From Diphasiastrum complanatum (Eukaryota > Streptophyta > Lycopodiopsida > Lycopodiales > Lycopodiaceae), in NCBI GenBank assembly GCA_029204225.1, contig CM055098.1, forward strand, positions 7,794,246-7,858,245: DNA of 64,000 bases. The letters run 5' to 3'. Below the pieces are notes generated by a model. That model saw only the letters and a program-made list of their open reading frames with translations, was not told where the DNA came from and made no database searches. How positions within the stretch are numbered: position 1 is the first letter of the stretch; each line of letters starts with the position of its first letter. Positions 25,801 through 35,807 of this stretch are shown here, in pieces. The position numbers were made by a program, and so were the translations under genes.

Positions 25801-26582
25801 TGAGTGTGTAAGAGGCTAAAAATTGATTTGAAAATTTGCCAGCTTATGCGAAGAAAAGATAGAAAGCAATGTCAAGAAGCGTGTGTAACTTGGCATTGAT
25901 TGATGTAATCTATCATGTACATGTAACTGTTATAAGCAAAGTATCTCATTCCAAAGCAGACAAATTTCTAACATTCAAACAGTTAATTCGATTGATATTA
26001 CCTGAGGCTCACCAGCTAGCCCTAATCCAATTGCGCACACCAAGGAGCTTTTACCAGTCCCGTTTGGACCAATTACAAGATTGAGGCGCGGTGCTGGTTG
26101 GGACTTGATGTGGGCGTAAGTCATGAAGTTGTGCACCTCCACTTCTATAATGTTGCCTGGTAGATAGTCATCCACGCCTCTGGTGACAAAGCTGCAAGCA
26201 AAAGCAGTTTCATTGATTTAAAAATTAATCCCAAGCTATCGCAAATCGCCTGCTCTCTTATCACTTTACCAGGTACTTAAACCCATAGCAGCCAATTTGC
26301 AAAGACGCCCTTACGGAATTGATGAAAACCAGATTTGAAGTAACAATGCTTTCAGAGTGAAGTGGAGCAAAATTGGATAGGCAGTGCATAATTAATAAGA
26401 GTAGATATATTTGCATTTCGAATGAAGTGGAGCTGTATATGTACATATATAAATGTGTGTGTGTGTGCGTATCGGCTGAGCGTAGAGTTTTGCTAGGATC
26501 AAAAGTGGTGGAGAGAGGGTGGGTATTACTCGAAAGGGGAAGTTCGGGCACGCTTGGACGGAGGCTGGATAGGTGACTCCAT
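11162..26582 (-). CDS. SMC5: SMC5, SMC5/6 complex subunit (5' 19 exons)
   Basis: SMC5 is the ATPase subunit that pairs with SMC6 in the nuclear complex for recombination repair and sister-chromatid alignment. Exons (high to low): 26582-26530, 26191-26002, 25793-25640, 25320-25247, 22389-22240, 21962-21858, 21722-21577, 21369-21258, 20863-20708, 20412-20291, 15505-15361, 15182-15117, 14937-14812, 14382-14284, 14146-13981, 13804-13659, 11894-11831, 11452-11328, 11239-11162. All junctions keep frame and give about 759 residues that align throughout with Arabidopsis SMC5 from memory. All introns are GT-AG except intron 13, with a GC donor at 14811-14810. Landmarks: GPNGTGKSSL Walker A, FLPQDRVCEFAK, hinge FGPVLLEV...ISASVNP. 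The start MESPIQPPSKRAR follows a GA-rich leader. The C-terminal coil, ABC signature and Walker B are not found. Confidence 0.93.
11895..13658 (-). other. SMC5 intron 16
   Basis: A 1.76 kb intron between exons 16 and 17. The only structure is the 78-bp tandem repeat at 12,546-12,770. The rest is AT-rich and featureless. Confidence 0.7.
12546..12770. repeat. Three-copy 78-bp tandem repeat
   Basis: AGGTTTTCTGAGA...AAGGAGATGCTAGCCAAAAAATGCAAGAATAAAAAAGG-type units begin near 12,546, 12,624 and 12,701, with a few differences between copies. A weaker, diverged relative precedes them from about 12,430. The array lies inside SMC5 intron 16. Confidence 0.75.
13981..15505 (-). CDS. SMC5: SMC5 exons 11-15: hinge domain
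   Basis: Exon 11 carries SGAHNIFEAFQWVESHR and FGPVLLE. Exon 12 (22 codons) carries EGHVPFYIWK and exon 13 SFITQDPEDRDLL. Exon 14 carries KEVLTTQFGLDQS, and exon 15 WTPENHFRWQASRYGGHIS. This is the full hinge that dimerises with SMC6. Exon 13 ends GAG followed by GCAAGC, so its intron uses a GC donor. The surrounding consensus is strong, typical of real GC-AG introns. Confidence 0.92.
16094..16175. repeat. GGGAAACG-word patch
   Basis: Four occurrences of GGGAAAC(G/A) with C-rich spacers, the same word as the dense block at 1984-2165. Probably a fragment of the same repeat. Confidence 0.4.
16950..17645 (+). pseudogene. Chromovirus integrase C-terminus and chromodomain
   Basis: Plus-strand frames give VNESIEDMLRAYVS, YLPMVEFAYNNSKHSAMGFS and KLSPRYSGPYRSVKKL (the GPY/F module), then PIFHVSCLKEQPGG and the chromodomain words KYLIQ*KGKSDDENT*DKEVA. 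These are consecutive segments of a Ty3/gypsy chromovirus integrase, which inserts element cDNA, with the chromodomain guiding it to heterochromatin. Stops replace expected Trp residues at several places (QSD*K, LIQ*KG, ENT*DK). It sits antisense within SMC5 intron 10. Confidence 0.8.
17648..18760 (+). repeat. Possible 3' LTR of the chromovirus
   Basis: Sequence starting TGTTATGTACC follows the chromodomain relic directly. It contains a TATA-like run near 18,291-18,306 and an AATAAAA near 18,643, as an LTR would. No second copy exists in the window, so both boundaries are inferred and the right one is arbitrary. Confidence 0.3.
19344..19740 (-). pseudogene. LINE endonuclease fragment
   Basis: The minus-strand frame reads ISFSKQGHVVLLGDLNARTS, the conserved GDLNA/GDFNA block of LINE apurinic endonucleases. 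YNRWRAFTAS follows. Only about 130 residues remain, with frame breaks upstream. It lies in the sense direction of SMC5 intron 10. Confidence 0.6.
19755..19850 (-). repeat. tRNA-derived SINE-like sequence
   Basis: On the minus strand GGCTTAGTGGTAGTG resembles RNA polymerase III box A, and GGTGGGTTCAAATTCTGG about 35 bases later resembles box B (GGTTCGANTCC). This spacing is typical of tRNA-derived SINE heads. No intact tRNA fold is obvious and the body and tail were not defined. Confidence 0.4.
19851..20030 (-). pseudogene. Unidentified coding-like fragment
   Basis: A minus-strand frame of about 58 codons contains FPKGIRGLLVGDIKSLFEAI and KKENKELLQGI, followed by an amphipathic helix-like end. 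It can be extended upstream across a single TAG to an ATG near 20,030. It reads like part of a real protein, but I do not recognise it and it does not match SMC5. It abuts the SINE-like sequence, so it may be a captured gene piece. Confidence 0.3.
20291..22389 (-). CDS. SMC5: SMC5 exons 5-10: head end and first coiled coil
   Basis: Exon 5 encodes FLPQDRVCEFAKMSPIQLLE and EETEKAVGDPEL, the strongest family signature after Walker A. Exons 6-10 encode the descending coiled coil: charged heptad-like sequence with KKLPWLKYD (exon 7) at the position where the family keeps that motif. Junction phases are 0, 0, 2, 0, 0, 2 and join cleanly. Exon 10 ends with AG, completed by the first base of exon 11 after a 4.8 kb intron. 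Confidence 0.92.
22390..25246 (-). other. SMC5 intron 4
   Basis: A 2.86 kb intron. Near 22,735-22,790 the minus strand has a tRNA-like GCGGATTCAAGGCCC with a weak upstream A-box, possibly a second SINE remnant. Open frames around 23,536-23,961 show no known motif. Nothing else stands out. Confidence 0.6.
25247..26582 (-). CDS. SMC5: SMC5 exons 1-4: N-terminal ATPase head
   Basis: Exon 1 (26582-26530) encodes a basic leader and ends GA before a GTAATA donor. Exon 2 supplies DDYLPGNIIEVEVHNFMTY and the Walker A nucleotide-binding loop GPNGTGKSSLVCAIGLGLAG. Exon 3 gives LLGRAGSIGDYVRRGEESG and a beta strand run to WLLNG. Exon 4 adds FNIQVTNLTQ. The head binds ATP together with the C-terminal half of the protein. 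The family usually has GSGKSS, and Thr for Ser is conservative. No stop interrupts the spliced frame. Confidence 0.93.
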
Positions 26583-26813
26583 CGCTGACTCCCTCGCTTC
26601 CTCTTCCGCTAGGAGTTCCCTCTGTTGCTCGCTCTCACTTCCTCTTCTCACATGGCAATGGCGCCAAACAGAAACAAGAAAAAAGAAAAAGAAAACACTC
26701 ACACACTCTCTCTCTCTCTCTCTCTCTCTCGGCCCCCACAACACCTCACTTTGACAACACCTCACTTTGCGGCTCTTCCCCCTGTCACGAAAGAAAGAAA
26801 TAAATAGAGGCAT
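26583..26813 (-). promoter_or_regulatory. SMC5 5' leader with GA microsatellite
   Basis: Upstream of the SMC5 ATG the sense strand is purine-rich. It includes a (GA)12 run (26,706-26,730 on the plus strand as CT) and AGAAAAAG-type sequence, common in plant 5' leaders and core promoters. The frame upstream of the ATG is open but low in complexity, so the MESP start is preferred. No clear TATA box was placed. Confidence 0.45.
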
Positions 26814-27240
26814 GTGTCAAAAATCTATGTCTCTCAATGCCTTTGCCTTGTGCTAAGGTGTCCTTTGTATTTTGGGACCATCTCCAGGAGTATAATGTTC
26901 ATCCAATTTGTTATCTCCTAGGAATCTGTCGTTCTCTCTCCTCTCTCGGGTGGAATGCAAGTTTTCTCTCCAGTGGAATGCACGTTCTCTTTCCTCTCTC
27001 TGGTGGAATGCACGTTCTCTCTCCTCTCTCCGCTACAATGTGCATGTGCTATGTGGCAGCTCGTCATTGGCTATCCACATCCACATTCCACCACAAACGT
27101 AAAAAAATTTGCGAAAAAAAAACGGCAAAAAACGAAAAAAAAAAAAAAACTGGTCTATGCGTACGGTCGTACCGTCATACCGTACGACCAAAAAACGGAA
27201 AAAACAAAAAACAAACAAACCTTCACACAATGGCATTACG

Positions 27241-27344
27241 TAGGGGAAGGCTCGAAGCCCTCGGGCCTTCCTTGCTGGTCGGGGCCTGCCCTCGGGCAAG
27301 GGCCCTCCCAGCAAGGAAGGCCCTCAGGCAGGGCCTTCCCCTCC
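27241..27344. repeat. GC-rich imperfect inverted repeat
   Basis: The left arm, starting near 27,243, contains GGGCCTTCCTTGCTGG (27,263-27,278) and the right arm its exact complement CCAGCAAGGAAGGCCC (27,308-27,323). Pairing extends outward to GGGGAAGGC/GCCTTCCCC with a small mismatched bulge. The arms total about 35 bases. It lies about 0.7 kb upstream of the SMC5 ATG. It could be a foldback element or part of a MITE. Confidence 0.7.
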
Positions 27345-28093
27345 GTCCCCTTTTCACATAAAGGCGCATTCTCCAAGTACACTTCTCCCAAGATCTCTCT
27401 CTCCATCTCCCCCAGTGAGATGAGAATGTGAACCTCACTATTAAGTTTTCACCTTCGAAGACTGCCATGTGTAAGTTGTCTAGTTCTAGGGCAAATGTGG
27501 TCCAATCAACATGGAAAAAATGGCCTTTTCTCACAACAAGTTTCCTCTCATGTATGGCATTAAAAGGGTACGTTTTTATTGTTGGGTGACGTGTCCTTCC
27601 CAACGACACAGGACAAAGCCGTAGTGTCATTTTTTTTATTCTTAGACCTTGCATGACTACCTACACAGGGTGGTCTTGGGTCTATATAACCACTCGCCCT
27701 ACTCTATCATTGTTTTGGTGATCCATTGCCAGGTTCCCTCGCTCTACTCTTGCTTCCTATTCCTTGGCTCGGGGGTGAAGCTTATGGAGATTGGTCGGTT
27801 TGCTTCTAGTTGGTTGGGAGGTTGCTCCATAGTGTGTTCCCTTGTGTTTTGTCTTGTAAGTAGGATCTTGGAGGTGTTTCTCCTTACGATACCCTTCAGC
27901 GGATCGGAAAAAATCCGACATGAGAGGCAATCTGCTGTTCCAAAATTTCGATGAGGCGCTACATCTTTGAGTTGTTGGAGAATGAATGGAGTAGAAGACT
28001 GATTAAGATGTTGAGAAACAGGTGATGTTGTTTGATACGTTAGACGAAGAAGATTTGATCCTAGACCTGACACTTGAGCACAATCAGGCTTGG

Positions 28094-28248
28094 GAAACGG
28101 CTATCGAATGCTGGGTAGGAAAGGTTCAAGAGAGTTTGCGGTAGGACTTTACATGTTCCCATCTAGACAGAAAGGGTGTCTTGGCCTTCGGCCTCGTCTA
28201 AGGAAACGGCGATTGAATGCTAGACAGGAAAGGTTCAAGAGAGTATGC
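28094..28248. repeat. Direct repeat, two 46-bp copies
   Basis: AAACGGC.AT.GAATGCT...AGGAAAGGTTCAAGAGAGT occurs at 28,094-28,139 and 28,203-28,248, about 109 bases apart with some mismatches. No protein is associated. Confidence 0.55.
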
Positions 28249-28748
28249 ATGTCATTTACTAATCTTTTGTTGTTTCTAATGTGTTTGGGTTTGTACAAGA
28301 TAAATTCTCAATATTTTTAAGAAGTTAGTAATTGCAAAGCTCTTGTATCACACCTCCCCCCTTTTTTTGCAGGACGATGGTTTTGTTTTCTGTTATAAAT
28401 GACAGTTGAAGCAGTATTGATCATGCGATTGCAGCTGGCGAGAAATTGCTAATAGTTCTAATGGCAGGATTGTCTTGCATGGCAGAAAAAGCAAGAATAC
28501 AGGAGGATGTGACTTAGACATATGTTGAAGAGCACCTATGTAGCTTTAATAGCAAAAAGAAAACCAATCATAGCACTTTGCAACCCTGTGCAAATCAACA
28601 ATTCTCCAATCTTCTAAAGATTTTGGATACAAACTTTAACAAAACAACATACATCTATTCTGACATACCAAGTTGATCCTATATATCTAGATATTCTCAC
28701 TGATATTGATCTTGAAAATAGATTGAAGCTCAAAGCAAAGATTGGGCG

Positions 28749-29026
28749 TGTTCAAGCATATGAAATGAAATCAAATACGTTGATGTTGAGGACCCACCGA
28801 TGACAGCCAACGAAATGCTGAAAGTTCTCAGCCGCATCCATGACCTCGAGGAGCAAAATACACAATGCACAACCATTGTAGCTTCTTTGCGTGCATGCCA
28901 GCAAGAACCCAACCATGCACAAAGCCATGCAGACACTAGACAAAAAGCCAGCGCAGATTTAGCAAAGGAAATAGTTTGCATACTTTTTTCTAAAACGAGC
29001 TTCAGCCTTTACTTAAATATGTTATA
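28749..29026 (+). other. Short unidentified open frame
   Basis: The frame includes KYVDVEDPPMTANEMLKVL and SRIHDLEEQNTQCT, which looks helical and coding-like rather than random. It is not preceded by a clear start and runs into AT-rich DNA. I do not recognise it. It may be a gene or transposon exon fragment. Confidence 0.25.
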
Positions 29027-29145
29027 AATATGTCGCAGGTCCTCAATTTAATATAATTATAAAAAAAGTAAATTCAATAAAAATCTCAAAAATTAATTTC
29101 GGACACAAGCACGTCAATGTTTAATATGATTACAAAGGACCCTAT

Positions 29146-30274
29146 TGCCGAGTTTCCTACCAAGAAGTGTATAGAACATTGTATGCATGGAATTTTTCAT
29201 CGCATAAATAAAACTTAAAAAACATCGTATTGGAAAAGAACGGACCATCAAATATCTAGGTACACGTATTCTGGTTCGGAAATTGTGAGTTCAAGATTTG
29301 TTTGTATAAAATTCACCACATTCTTGTGCTATAATGATAATCTAAAAATAAATTCTAGGACCGTAACATGATGTATACATATAAAACTATAAAATAGAAA
29401 ACAAATATTGAAATATGATCAATGGTATTAACTTCAAATAAATGAAACAGTGACAAAATATGTATGAATTATATACGTTTGTTGGGTTTTCCACCAACAT
29501 ACATACATAATGTTGTATGCACGAGGGTTTTCCACCTCGTACAAAAAAATCAATTCCATAGTATTAAACAACTAACAAAATTGGTTACGCACGAGAACAT
29601 TACGCAAACAATTTTTTTCTACTTTGAATGCAGCCAAAAAACTTGTGCGACAAACTCCTAAAATATTGTAGAAACATGATAACAACAAGAAAGATACAAT
29701 ATTTGGCATATAATAAGTCCTTGTGCTTAATAATAAGTAATGGTACATATACCATGGTAGAAAATCACAGTAAAACTAATTTGATAATGTAGTTAATAAC
29801 ATAGAATATGTACCTGGATAAAATTTATAAGATCGATTTGTATTTAGTATTTCATCGCAACGACTGCGTCCTTTCTATTAACTTCTTCCTGGTAGATCTA
29901 CCTAAATTGAAAATCTGATCCAAATATATGCAATATGTTTTATGTAGTTTATTTCTATTGATTGACTTCTATCATGTTTAACCATGTAAATCTTATATGA
30001 CCATAAACTATAATAAGTCATCGTTCGTAATGATAGAGAAAATCATATCAAAAAGCAACTTCACCGTCACATGAAAACATATTTAAATATGCAAAACTAT
30101 ATAACAAAATATTAACAAAGGTTTATGTACTATTGTGTTTATAAGTTTCCAATTCACACAAAAAAAGTATGATTAGAAAAGCAAACAATCAAATTATCAT
30201 ACTAAAATAAGGAATTTCAATGTTTGAAACTAAGTTAGTAATTTGTAACTAATAAATCACGTAGTATTGCCAAG
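29146..30274. repeat. AT-rich dispersed repeat, copy 1
   Basis: From about 29,150 to 29,560 the sequence closely matches 39,310-39,770, including GTATAGAACATTGTATGCAT, ACGGACCATCAAATATCTA and GGAAATTGTGAGTTCAAGA. Its right end, ATTGCCAAG, is where the outer LTR element inserted, and the array continues at 39,111. There is no coding capacity. The unit may be about 1.1 kb. Confidence 0.65.
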
Positions 30275-31021
30275 TGTAGTGGGTTTCTTTCCTTGCCTAA
30301 CCTCAAACCAAGATCTAGTCAATCTAGCATCAAAGAGACAAAGTTAGTTGTCACGCGTAGGTTGATTCTCATGAGAGCGATAGTATAGTTCAGATTTCAG
30401 CATGAATGAAGATCCACACCTAACTCTAACATCCATTAACCCTAAACATTAACACTACATCCATTAACACTAGATCCACAACAAAAATAGCTTACTCTTT
30501 CTCTCTCTCTCCCTTTCCCTTCACAAAAAGTATAATAGCATGCAATCCCAATAACAATCAGATCCAACAATTAGCAAAATCCAAAGAAAGCATGAGAGAT
30601 GGAGGAAAAGTGATAGAGAGCAAGGACATTCATCAATCCATTTCAAAAGAGAACCAATCTACTTTATTAAAATGAGGAAATGAACATGTGTAGGAACTCG
30701 AGTTGGTCCTTTTTTATAGTAGAGAGGAGGACTCTGGCCTCTGAATCCTATTGGTCCATTTTTGCCTCCCTAATTATTCAAATTAAAAAAAGAGCGGGAA
30801 CCATCCAAATTGGAGGGAAACCCAACTTTATTCACTAACTTGACACTTAGGCCCTGCAACATTAAAAGTCCCGCAAAAAGGCCTAAAGTCCTTTTATTGA
30901 CTTTCTAATTAATCAAATAGCTATGTGATCATCGGGTTGGACTTACACACGCAGGGTGCCAAATCCCTCTCACTTATGAGCTAGGGTTAGGGTTGCCTTG
31001 GGATCCGCAAACCCTCCAACA
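30275..31021 (-). repeat. 3' LTR of outer element
   Basis: 747 bp, TG...CA bounded. Near its 5' end on the minus strand is GGCACCCTGCGTGTGTAAG, a variant of the block shared with other gypsy LTRs here. It contains a CT-rich run near 30,495-30,520 that is absent from the other LTR copy. Confidence 0.9.
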
Positions 31022-31071
31022 GTATCCCCCACCAAAATTGGTGGCGGTCCCACGACACCTGCGAGATGCAG

Positions 31072-32280
31072 TTATTGGGGACTTTTATTGGCTTCGCGAC
31101 GAATCTTTATTAAATAGTACTGCACGTTCTCCATGAAGTCAAGACGAGCAGTATTAAAATCCAAATTGTGTGGCAGAAAACAACGATGGGCTCCGGCAAT
31201 CCACTTTGAGGTCATCCATGATGTGAAGTGAGATTCCCAAGAGCCTCCCATCGTTGCTGCACGAAAATATAAATGAACAACTGACAGCTGATCTTTGATA
31301 TTCTCTGAGGCCATTGGCTTATTTGATCGAATGCCAGAGGAGGAAGGCAATCATCCCATCTAGTTGCCACTGATAGAGTTAAATCTTTTGCAAACATTGT
31401 CGATTGTCGCACTGTCGGATCGGGAGAGTGGATATACTCCCACTGGTATGCCTGTAAGGCCCGGTGGAAATCCACTGATATTGTCCAGCTGTAGGGCTGA
31501 TGGATGATTTGCCAATTGGGCGTATGAATTGTGATTTTGTCCATAGCCAATCCCAAATCCTTCCATTTATTCCTTCTCGGCATTGGCACATAATAGCAAT
31601 CTACCCGCAATTGGTGAGGGCTGGCCACATAGCTTCTAATTGATTCCGGAGTTTTCTCAAAAATGGTAATTCTCCATATTGGCTGCTCTCCCAATGTAGG
31701 TATTTTGTCCACTTCTTTGCCTCTATCTCGGAGGTCTTGAACTTAAGGACCCATCCACCATGCGAGGACTCATGAGGATGTTGCGCTAGAAAACTCTGAA
31801 TCTGGTCCTTGACGCTGATGGGCCTTCAGAATAACGGTGTGGTCCTTGATGAGGATGAACCTGCTGGCACTGCCTATGGAATTGGCAGTTGTTCTTCTAT
31901 ATCTGGAGCTCCACCCTGGTCCATGCATGAATCTAGCCCTGTATCCATTGGTACATCCTCTTGGCGCGTAGGGGAGAATTGCGGCATGATCGGAACTGGG
32001 ATTTGTGGTCCGGCTTCCAACACCTGAGCGGCTGTTTTTCATATACGCTGATCATTTCTTTAACCTTTGCCAACTCAGTTATAGCTGCTCCTTTGAACTT
32101 GTCAAAGCGGCCTTGGAATCCCTGAAGGGCCACTTTGTGGGTTTCCACTTTCTTGAATAAATACGCGATCTCCGTCAGAGTGACTGGATGATCTGGTATT
32201 TGCGTTTGAAGATACGCATCACGCTCAAGGGTGGTCGCATCCAATTCACCTTGGAGACGCGTGCAATCCTGCTCCGCCAT
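31072..32280 (-). pseudogene. Outer element ORF2: coiled coil plus unidentified domain
   Basis: Follows gag in frame after a single TAG (32,283-32,281). N-terminal part: coiled coil with RLQGELDATTLERDAYLQ and EIAYLFKKVETHKVALQGF. A proline-rich linker follows, then a region from about 31,620 with NKWKDLGLAMDKIT, YSWTISVDFHRALQAY, SPDPTVRQST and RWDDCLPPLAFD. After a frameshift it continues as DQLSVVHLYFRAATMGGSW and LDFMENVQYYLI. The C-terminal part aligns block by block with the end of the inner element (37.6-38.2 kb). I do not recognise the domain. It lies where pol would be. At least two frameshifts mean this copy is not intact. Confidence 0.6.
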
Positions 32281-32282
32281 CT

Positions 32283-33091
32283 ACAATTGACCTTTTAGCA
32301 GCTGCTCTGTTGCTTTGCATCCTGCACGACCTTGTCCATGGAAATTTTCCAATGCTTTGATCTTCTCATCAAATTGCGACTGCAACTTTTCCATCTGTTT
32401 CTGCTGGTTCTTCCCGAGTTTCTTGAACTCGTTGAGCATCATTTTTGCAATAGCGTTGACATTTGTGGATGCAATAGTGGTGGATGTCGTAGTAGTCTGC
32501 CCTGCTGTATAAGGCAACATACTAACTTTCGGCTCATCGTCTGAATCTTCATCCTCCTCCCGAATTGCATCATCCATAGCATTTTGCAATATTGCATACT
32601 CATTATGGCGTTTCACGTCCGATCCGTTTAAATAGACCTAACAAAAACCACATAATCATGGCATTTTCGTTAATCAGCTCAGGTTCGCACTCAAATCTAA
32701 GGCGTTTCACCCTTTCAATGTAATCTTGAACCATTTCCCGCTTTCCCATTTTAATTTTACTTAAAAGTAGAAAAGGGTCTTCCATACACTTCTGTGATTT
32801 GAATCGTGTGATAAGGGCTCTTTTGACAACCTCCCAATCTGTACGCTCAGTTTCATCTTGATTATAGTACCAATCTTGTGTTGCGCCTGTTAAGGCCATA
32901 GGAAACAGCTTAAGTTTATCTTGAGAAAAAATCTCGCCATAGACTTCACAGGATTTGGCATAGATCTGAAGAAATCTAACTGGATCTGTTAATCCATTAT
33001 ATTTGGATAGATTCAAACGGGGTGCTCTTCTAACAATAATTGGATTGACTTCCTGAGGAGCACCTCCAGGAGCAACTCCAGGGACAGCCAT
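32283..33091 (-). pseudogene. Outer element gag (capsid)
   Basis: Starts MAVPGVAPGGAPQEV. It contains RRAPRLNLSKYNGLTDPVRF, LKLFPMALTGATQDWYYN, MVQDYIERVKRLRFE and WFLLGLFKRIGRE, the ordered blocks of the plant gypsy capsid domain. A frameshift near 32,610 separates this from NAMDDAIREEDEDSDDE and a coiled coil, matching GLPKSITRDL...DAMDDAIREEDEGSD in the gag at 5.7 kb. No zinc knuckle is present before the TAG. Confidence 0.75.
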
Positions 33092-33289
33092 CTTAACAGT
33101 TTCAAATCAAGCAGACAATGAGATTGGATCTAGATTTTTCAATCAAAACTATCCCAGATCAGATCTGCTAGATCTATTCCACTTTCAAGAATCTGATTCT
33201 ATATCGTGAAAAAAATTTCGAAATTCAATCAATCGATACTTCTCAAAAATGAAAAATTTCTCACAATCCAAATCAAAATGTATCATATT

Positions 33290-34000
33290 TGACCCAAAAT
33301 TTGACTGACTTAATCTGGAAATCAGAACCTAAAAATAATATTGGCGAAGGTTCCCTAGGCGAAGATTGGTTCGGCGAAGGTTCTGCAGTGTTATTTTGGA
33401 AAAACATTTTCTGATCAACTTTTCTGACAATTTCTATGGAAATAACCTTCGTCGACCTCTCAGATGCACGATCTGACACAAATAAAACAATGCAAAACCG
33501 GACGAAGGTTTCTGACACAAGAAAATACAGTTTTTGTAGTTTAGCGAGGGTAAAAATCAAGATTTTTTATGATCTAGACAAGAAGAATCTTCACCAAACT
33601 CAAAAATAGTAGCTTACTACAAATAAAATGTTTTGGAGACTCGACGAAGGTTTTTGTGAAGGATCAAGAGTAATATTGGTATTCTTGCAAAAAAGTGACT
33701 TTTTTGGCAAAAAAATGACAATATGACAACTGATCTTCTGAAAACCCTTTTATTTTTGCTACTATTCTTCGCCGACTTGGCAGTAGATAGATCTAAATCA
33801 CACCTATGCACAGTGAATCGGACGAAGGTTCTGTTTTTGTATTTTTAGGGTTTCGGTGATTTTTTTGGTGTTTTTTGATGGTTTTTCTAATGTTTCTGAA
33901 AATCTGCTGGGAATGAAACTTCGCCCTTCAAACTGAAGGTTTTGTGATCAAAATCGAAGGTGTCTGCAACTCGACGAAGGTTTCTTGAAATAGGACAAAA
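33290..34000 (-). repeat. Leader with dispersed CGACGAAGGTT words
   Basis: Between the primer site and gag, the word (C/G)GA(C/A)GAAGGTT or its complement AACCTTCGTC occurs about eleven times (for example 33,342, 33,372, 33,447, 33,502, 33,640, 33,823, 33,974), irregularly spaced. No long reading frame is present. Confidence 0.6.
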
Positions 34001-34300
34001 AGTTATCAGCTCTGATGACGATTTTTGTCTCCTTTTGACCAAAATTTGACAGATTTGATCGATTTTTATTGTTTTTTCTGATATCTCAGATCCAAATGGA
34101 TCTTAAGATTGGTGATCTGAATAGCTTTTTCCTGTTTAACAATCAGATTAGATTTCAAACAAGCAAATCCACTCAAATCAAGCAAAATCACTTCCAAACT
34201 AACCCTAAATGCAGATCTAACACTATTCATGCAACAACAAGATGCCTAATGCAAGCTAACCATCCAACAAACATGCTGCAAACTGAAAAATTGGCGTAGC

Positions 34301-34318
34301 TCTCCGGAAACGGCGCCA
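34301..34318 (-). promoter_or_regulatory. Primer binding site of outer element
   Basis: Minus-strand TGGCGCCGTTTCCGGAGA begins four bases inside the LTR end at 34,323. It shares TGGCGCCGTT with the Asp-tRNA-type sites of Athila/Tat elements but differs in the second half, so the priming tRNA is uncertain. Confidence 0.75.
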
Positions 34319-34322
34319 AAAT

Positions 34323-34958
34323 TGTAGTGGGTTTCTTTCCTTGCCTAACCTCAAACCAAGATCTAGTCAATCTAGCATCAAAGAGACGAAGTTAGTTGTC
34401 ACGCGGTTTGTTCCCATGAGAGCGATAGTATAGTTCATATTTTTGCATGAATGAAGATCCACACCTAACTCTAACATCCATTAACCCTAAACACAAAAAG
34501 TATAATAACATGCAATCCCAATAACAATCAGATCCAACAATTAGCAAAATCCAAAGAAAGCATGAGAGATGGAGGAAAAGTGATAGAGAGCAAGGACATT
34601 CATCAATCCATTTCAGAAGAGAACCAATCTACTTTATTGAAATGAGAAAATGAACATGTGTAGGAACTTGAGCTGGTCCCTTTTAATAGTAGAGAGGAGG
34701 ACCATGGCCTCTGAATCCTATTGGTCCATTTTTGCCTCTTTAATTATTCAAATTTAAAAAAGAGCGAAAACCATCCAAATTGGAGAGAAACCCAACTTTA
34801 TTCATTAACTTGACATTTAGGCCTGCAACATTAAAAGTCCCTCAAAAAGGCCTAAAGTCCTTTTATTAACTTTCTAATTAATCAAATAACTATGTGATCA
34901 TCGAGTTGGACTTACACACGCAAGGTGCCAAATCCCTCTCACTTATTAGCTAAGGTTA
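34323..34958 (-). repeat. 5' LTR of outer element, larger piece
   Basis: Matches the left LTR from its TGTAGTGGG edge but lacks about 80 bp, including the CT-rich run. It is interrupted at 34,958 by the inner element. The remaining 32 bases are at 39,079-39,110. Confidence 0.9.
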
Positions 34959-35788
34959 TGTTGGGGGTATTCCCAACAAAGTGTAAATAAATAAAATCGT
35001 CCAATAAAATGTGTTGTGAGGGCATGGCATCCTACGCGTATAAGCTCATGGCCCAATGAGCACGCAAGCCAAAGTGTAAATAAAATAAAATAGACTTGGG
35101 CCTTTGTAATTAAAATAAAACTTGAGGCCCAAAGTCAATTTTAAACTTAGAGTTTACTTTTTAGAGTTGGGTCCAATTTTGGACTCACATGAATCTTGTG
35201 ATTTCCAATGTACTTTTTGTGGACCCCTGGATCAAGTTGGGTCCAAGATGAATGGATAGAATCAATGTGAATATTAGCCAATAGGATTGAGGGGCAAGGG
35301 CCCTCCTCATTTTATAAAAAAACACCATTTGTACACTATTTGCATGCTTAATAGAGAGGAGGAGACTCTACTATTTTGAGAGCTCAAGCATACTCATTTG
35401 CTAATCAATCTTGCTTATGCTATTGTTGTGTTTGCTTGTTATTTTCATCTCTTCCATGCTTTTTGTTTGTGATTAGTTAAGGTTTTTCCATAAGCAATGA
35501 CATTGAGCATTTGAGCTAACCTCCATCTCATCTCTCTCTCTTCCTCTCTTCTCCTATCTCTTCATCTTCTTGTCTATCCTTTCCCTCCCCCCAAAAGCAT
35601 GATGAATGCTAGTGTAGAGGAGTAGGGTTAAGGGAGGGTAGTGTTAGTGGTGAATAGAGTTAAGAGTTAAGGGAGAGAGTAGGAAACTAACTAAAAATAG
35701 CATCTATGCATATTTAGGTACCTATTCAGTGATCTAACCCTTGTTGACAGGCGGGAGGGCTATACTACGCAAGTTCTTCGACCCTACA
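34959..35788 (+). repeat. 5' LTR of inner element
   Basis: Begins TGTTGGGGGTATTCCCAACA, a short palindromic end, and carries GGCATCCTACGCGTATAAG about 70 bases in. A 10-bp segment near 35,470 is missing from the 3' LTR. Confidence 0.93.
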
Positions 35789-35789
35789 G

Positions 35790-35807
35790 TGGCGTCGTTG
35801 CCGGGGA
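35790..35807 (+). promoter_or_regulatory. Primer binding site of inner element (Asp tRNA-like)
   Basis: TGGCGTCGTTGCCGGGGA starts one base after the LTR and is identical to the site at 3786. Confidence 0.85.

Larger units (their letters stand above)
26814..28740. other. SMC5 upstream intergenic region
   Basis: No coding gene is supported. It holds three spaced copies of GTGGAATGCA(C/A)GTT (26,949-27,018), a GC-rich inverted repeat (27,241-27,344) and a TATATAACC box near 27,681. A 46-bp direct repeat starts at 28,094 and 28,203. Open frames here look like shadows of low-complexity or GC-rich sequence. Confidence 0.4.

Noticed and set aside
26526-26813. Upstream extension of SMC5 to an earlier Met
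   Set aside because: The extra residues are low-complexity GA-repeat translation. The MESP start gives a family-like N-terminus.
26837-27431. Open frames of 140-174 codons upstream of SMC5
   Set aside because: They cross repeats and the GC-rich inverted repeat, and no domain is recognisable.
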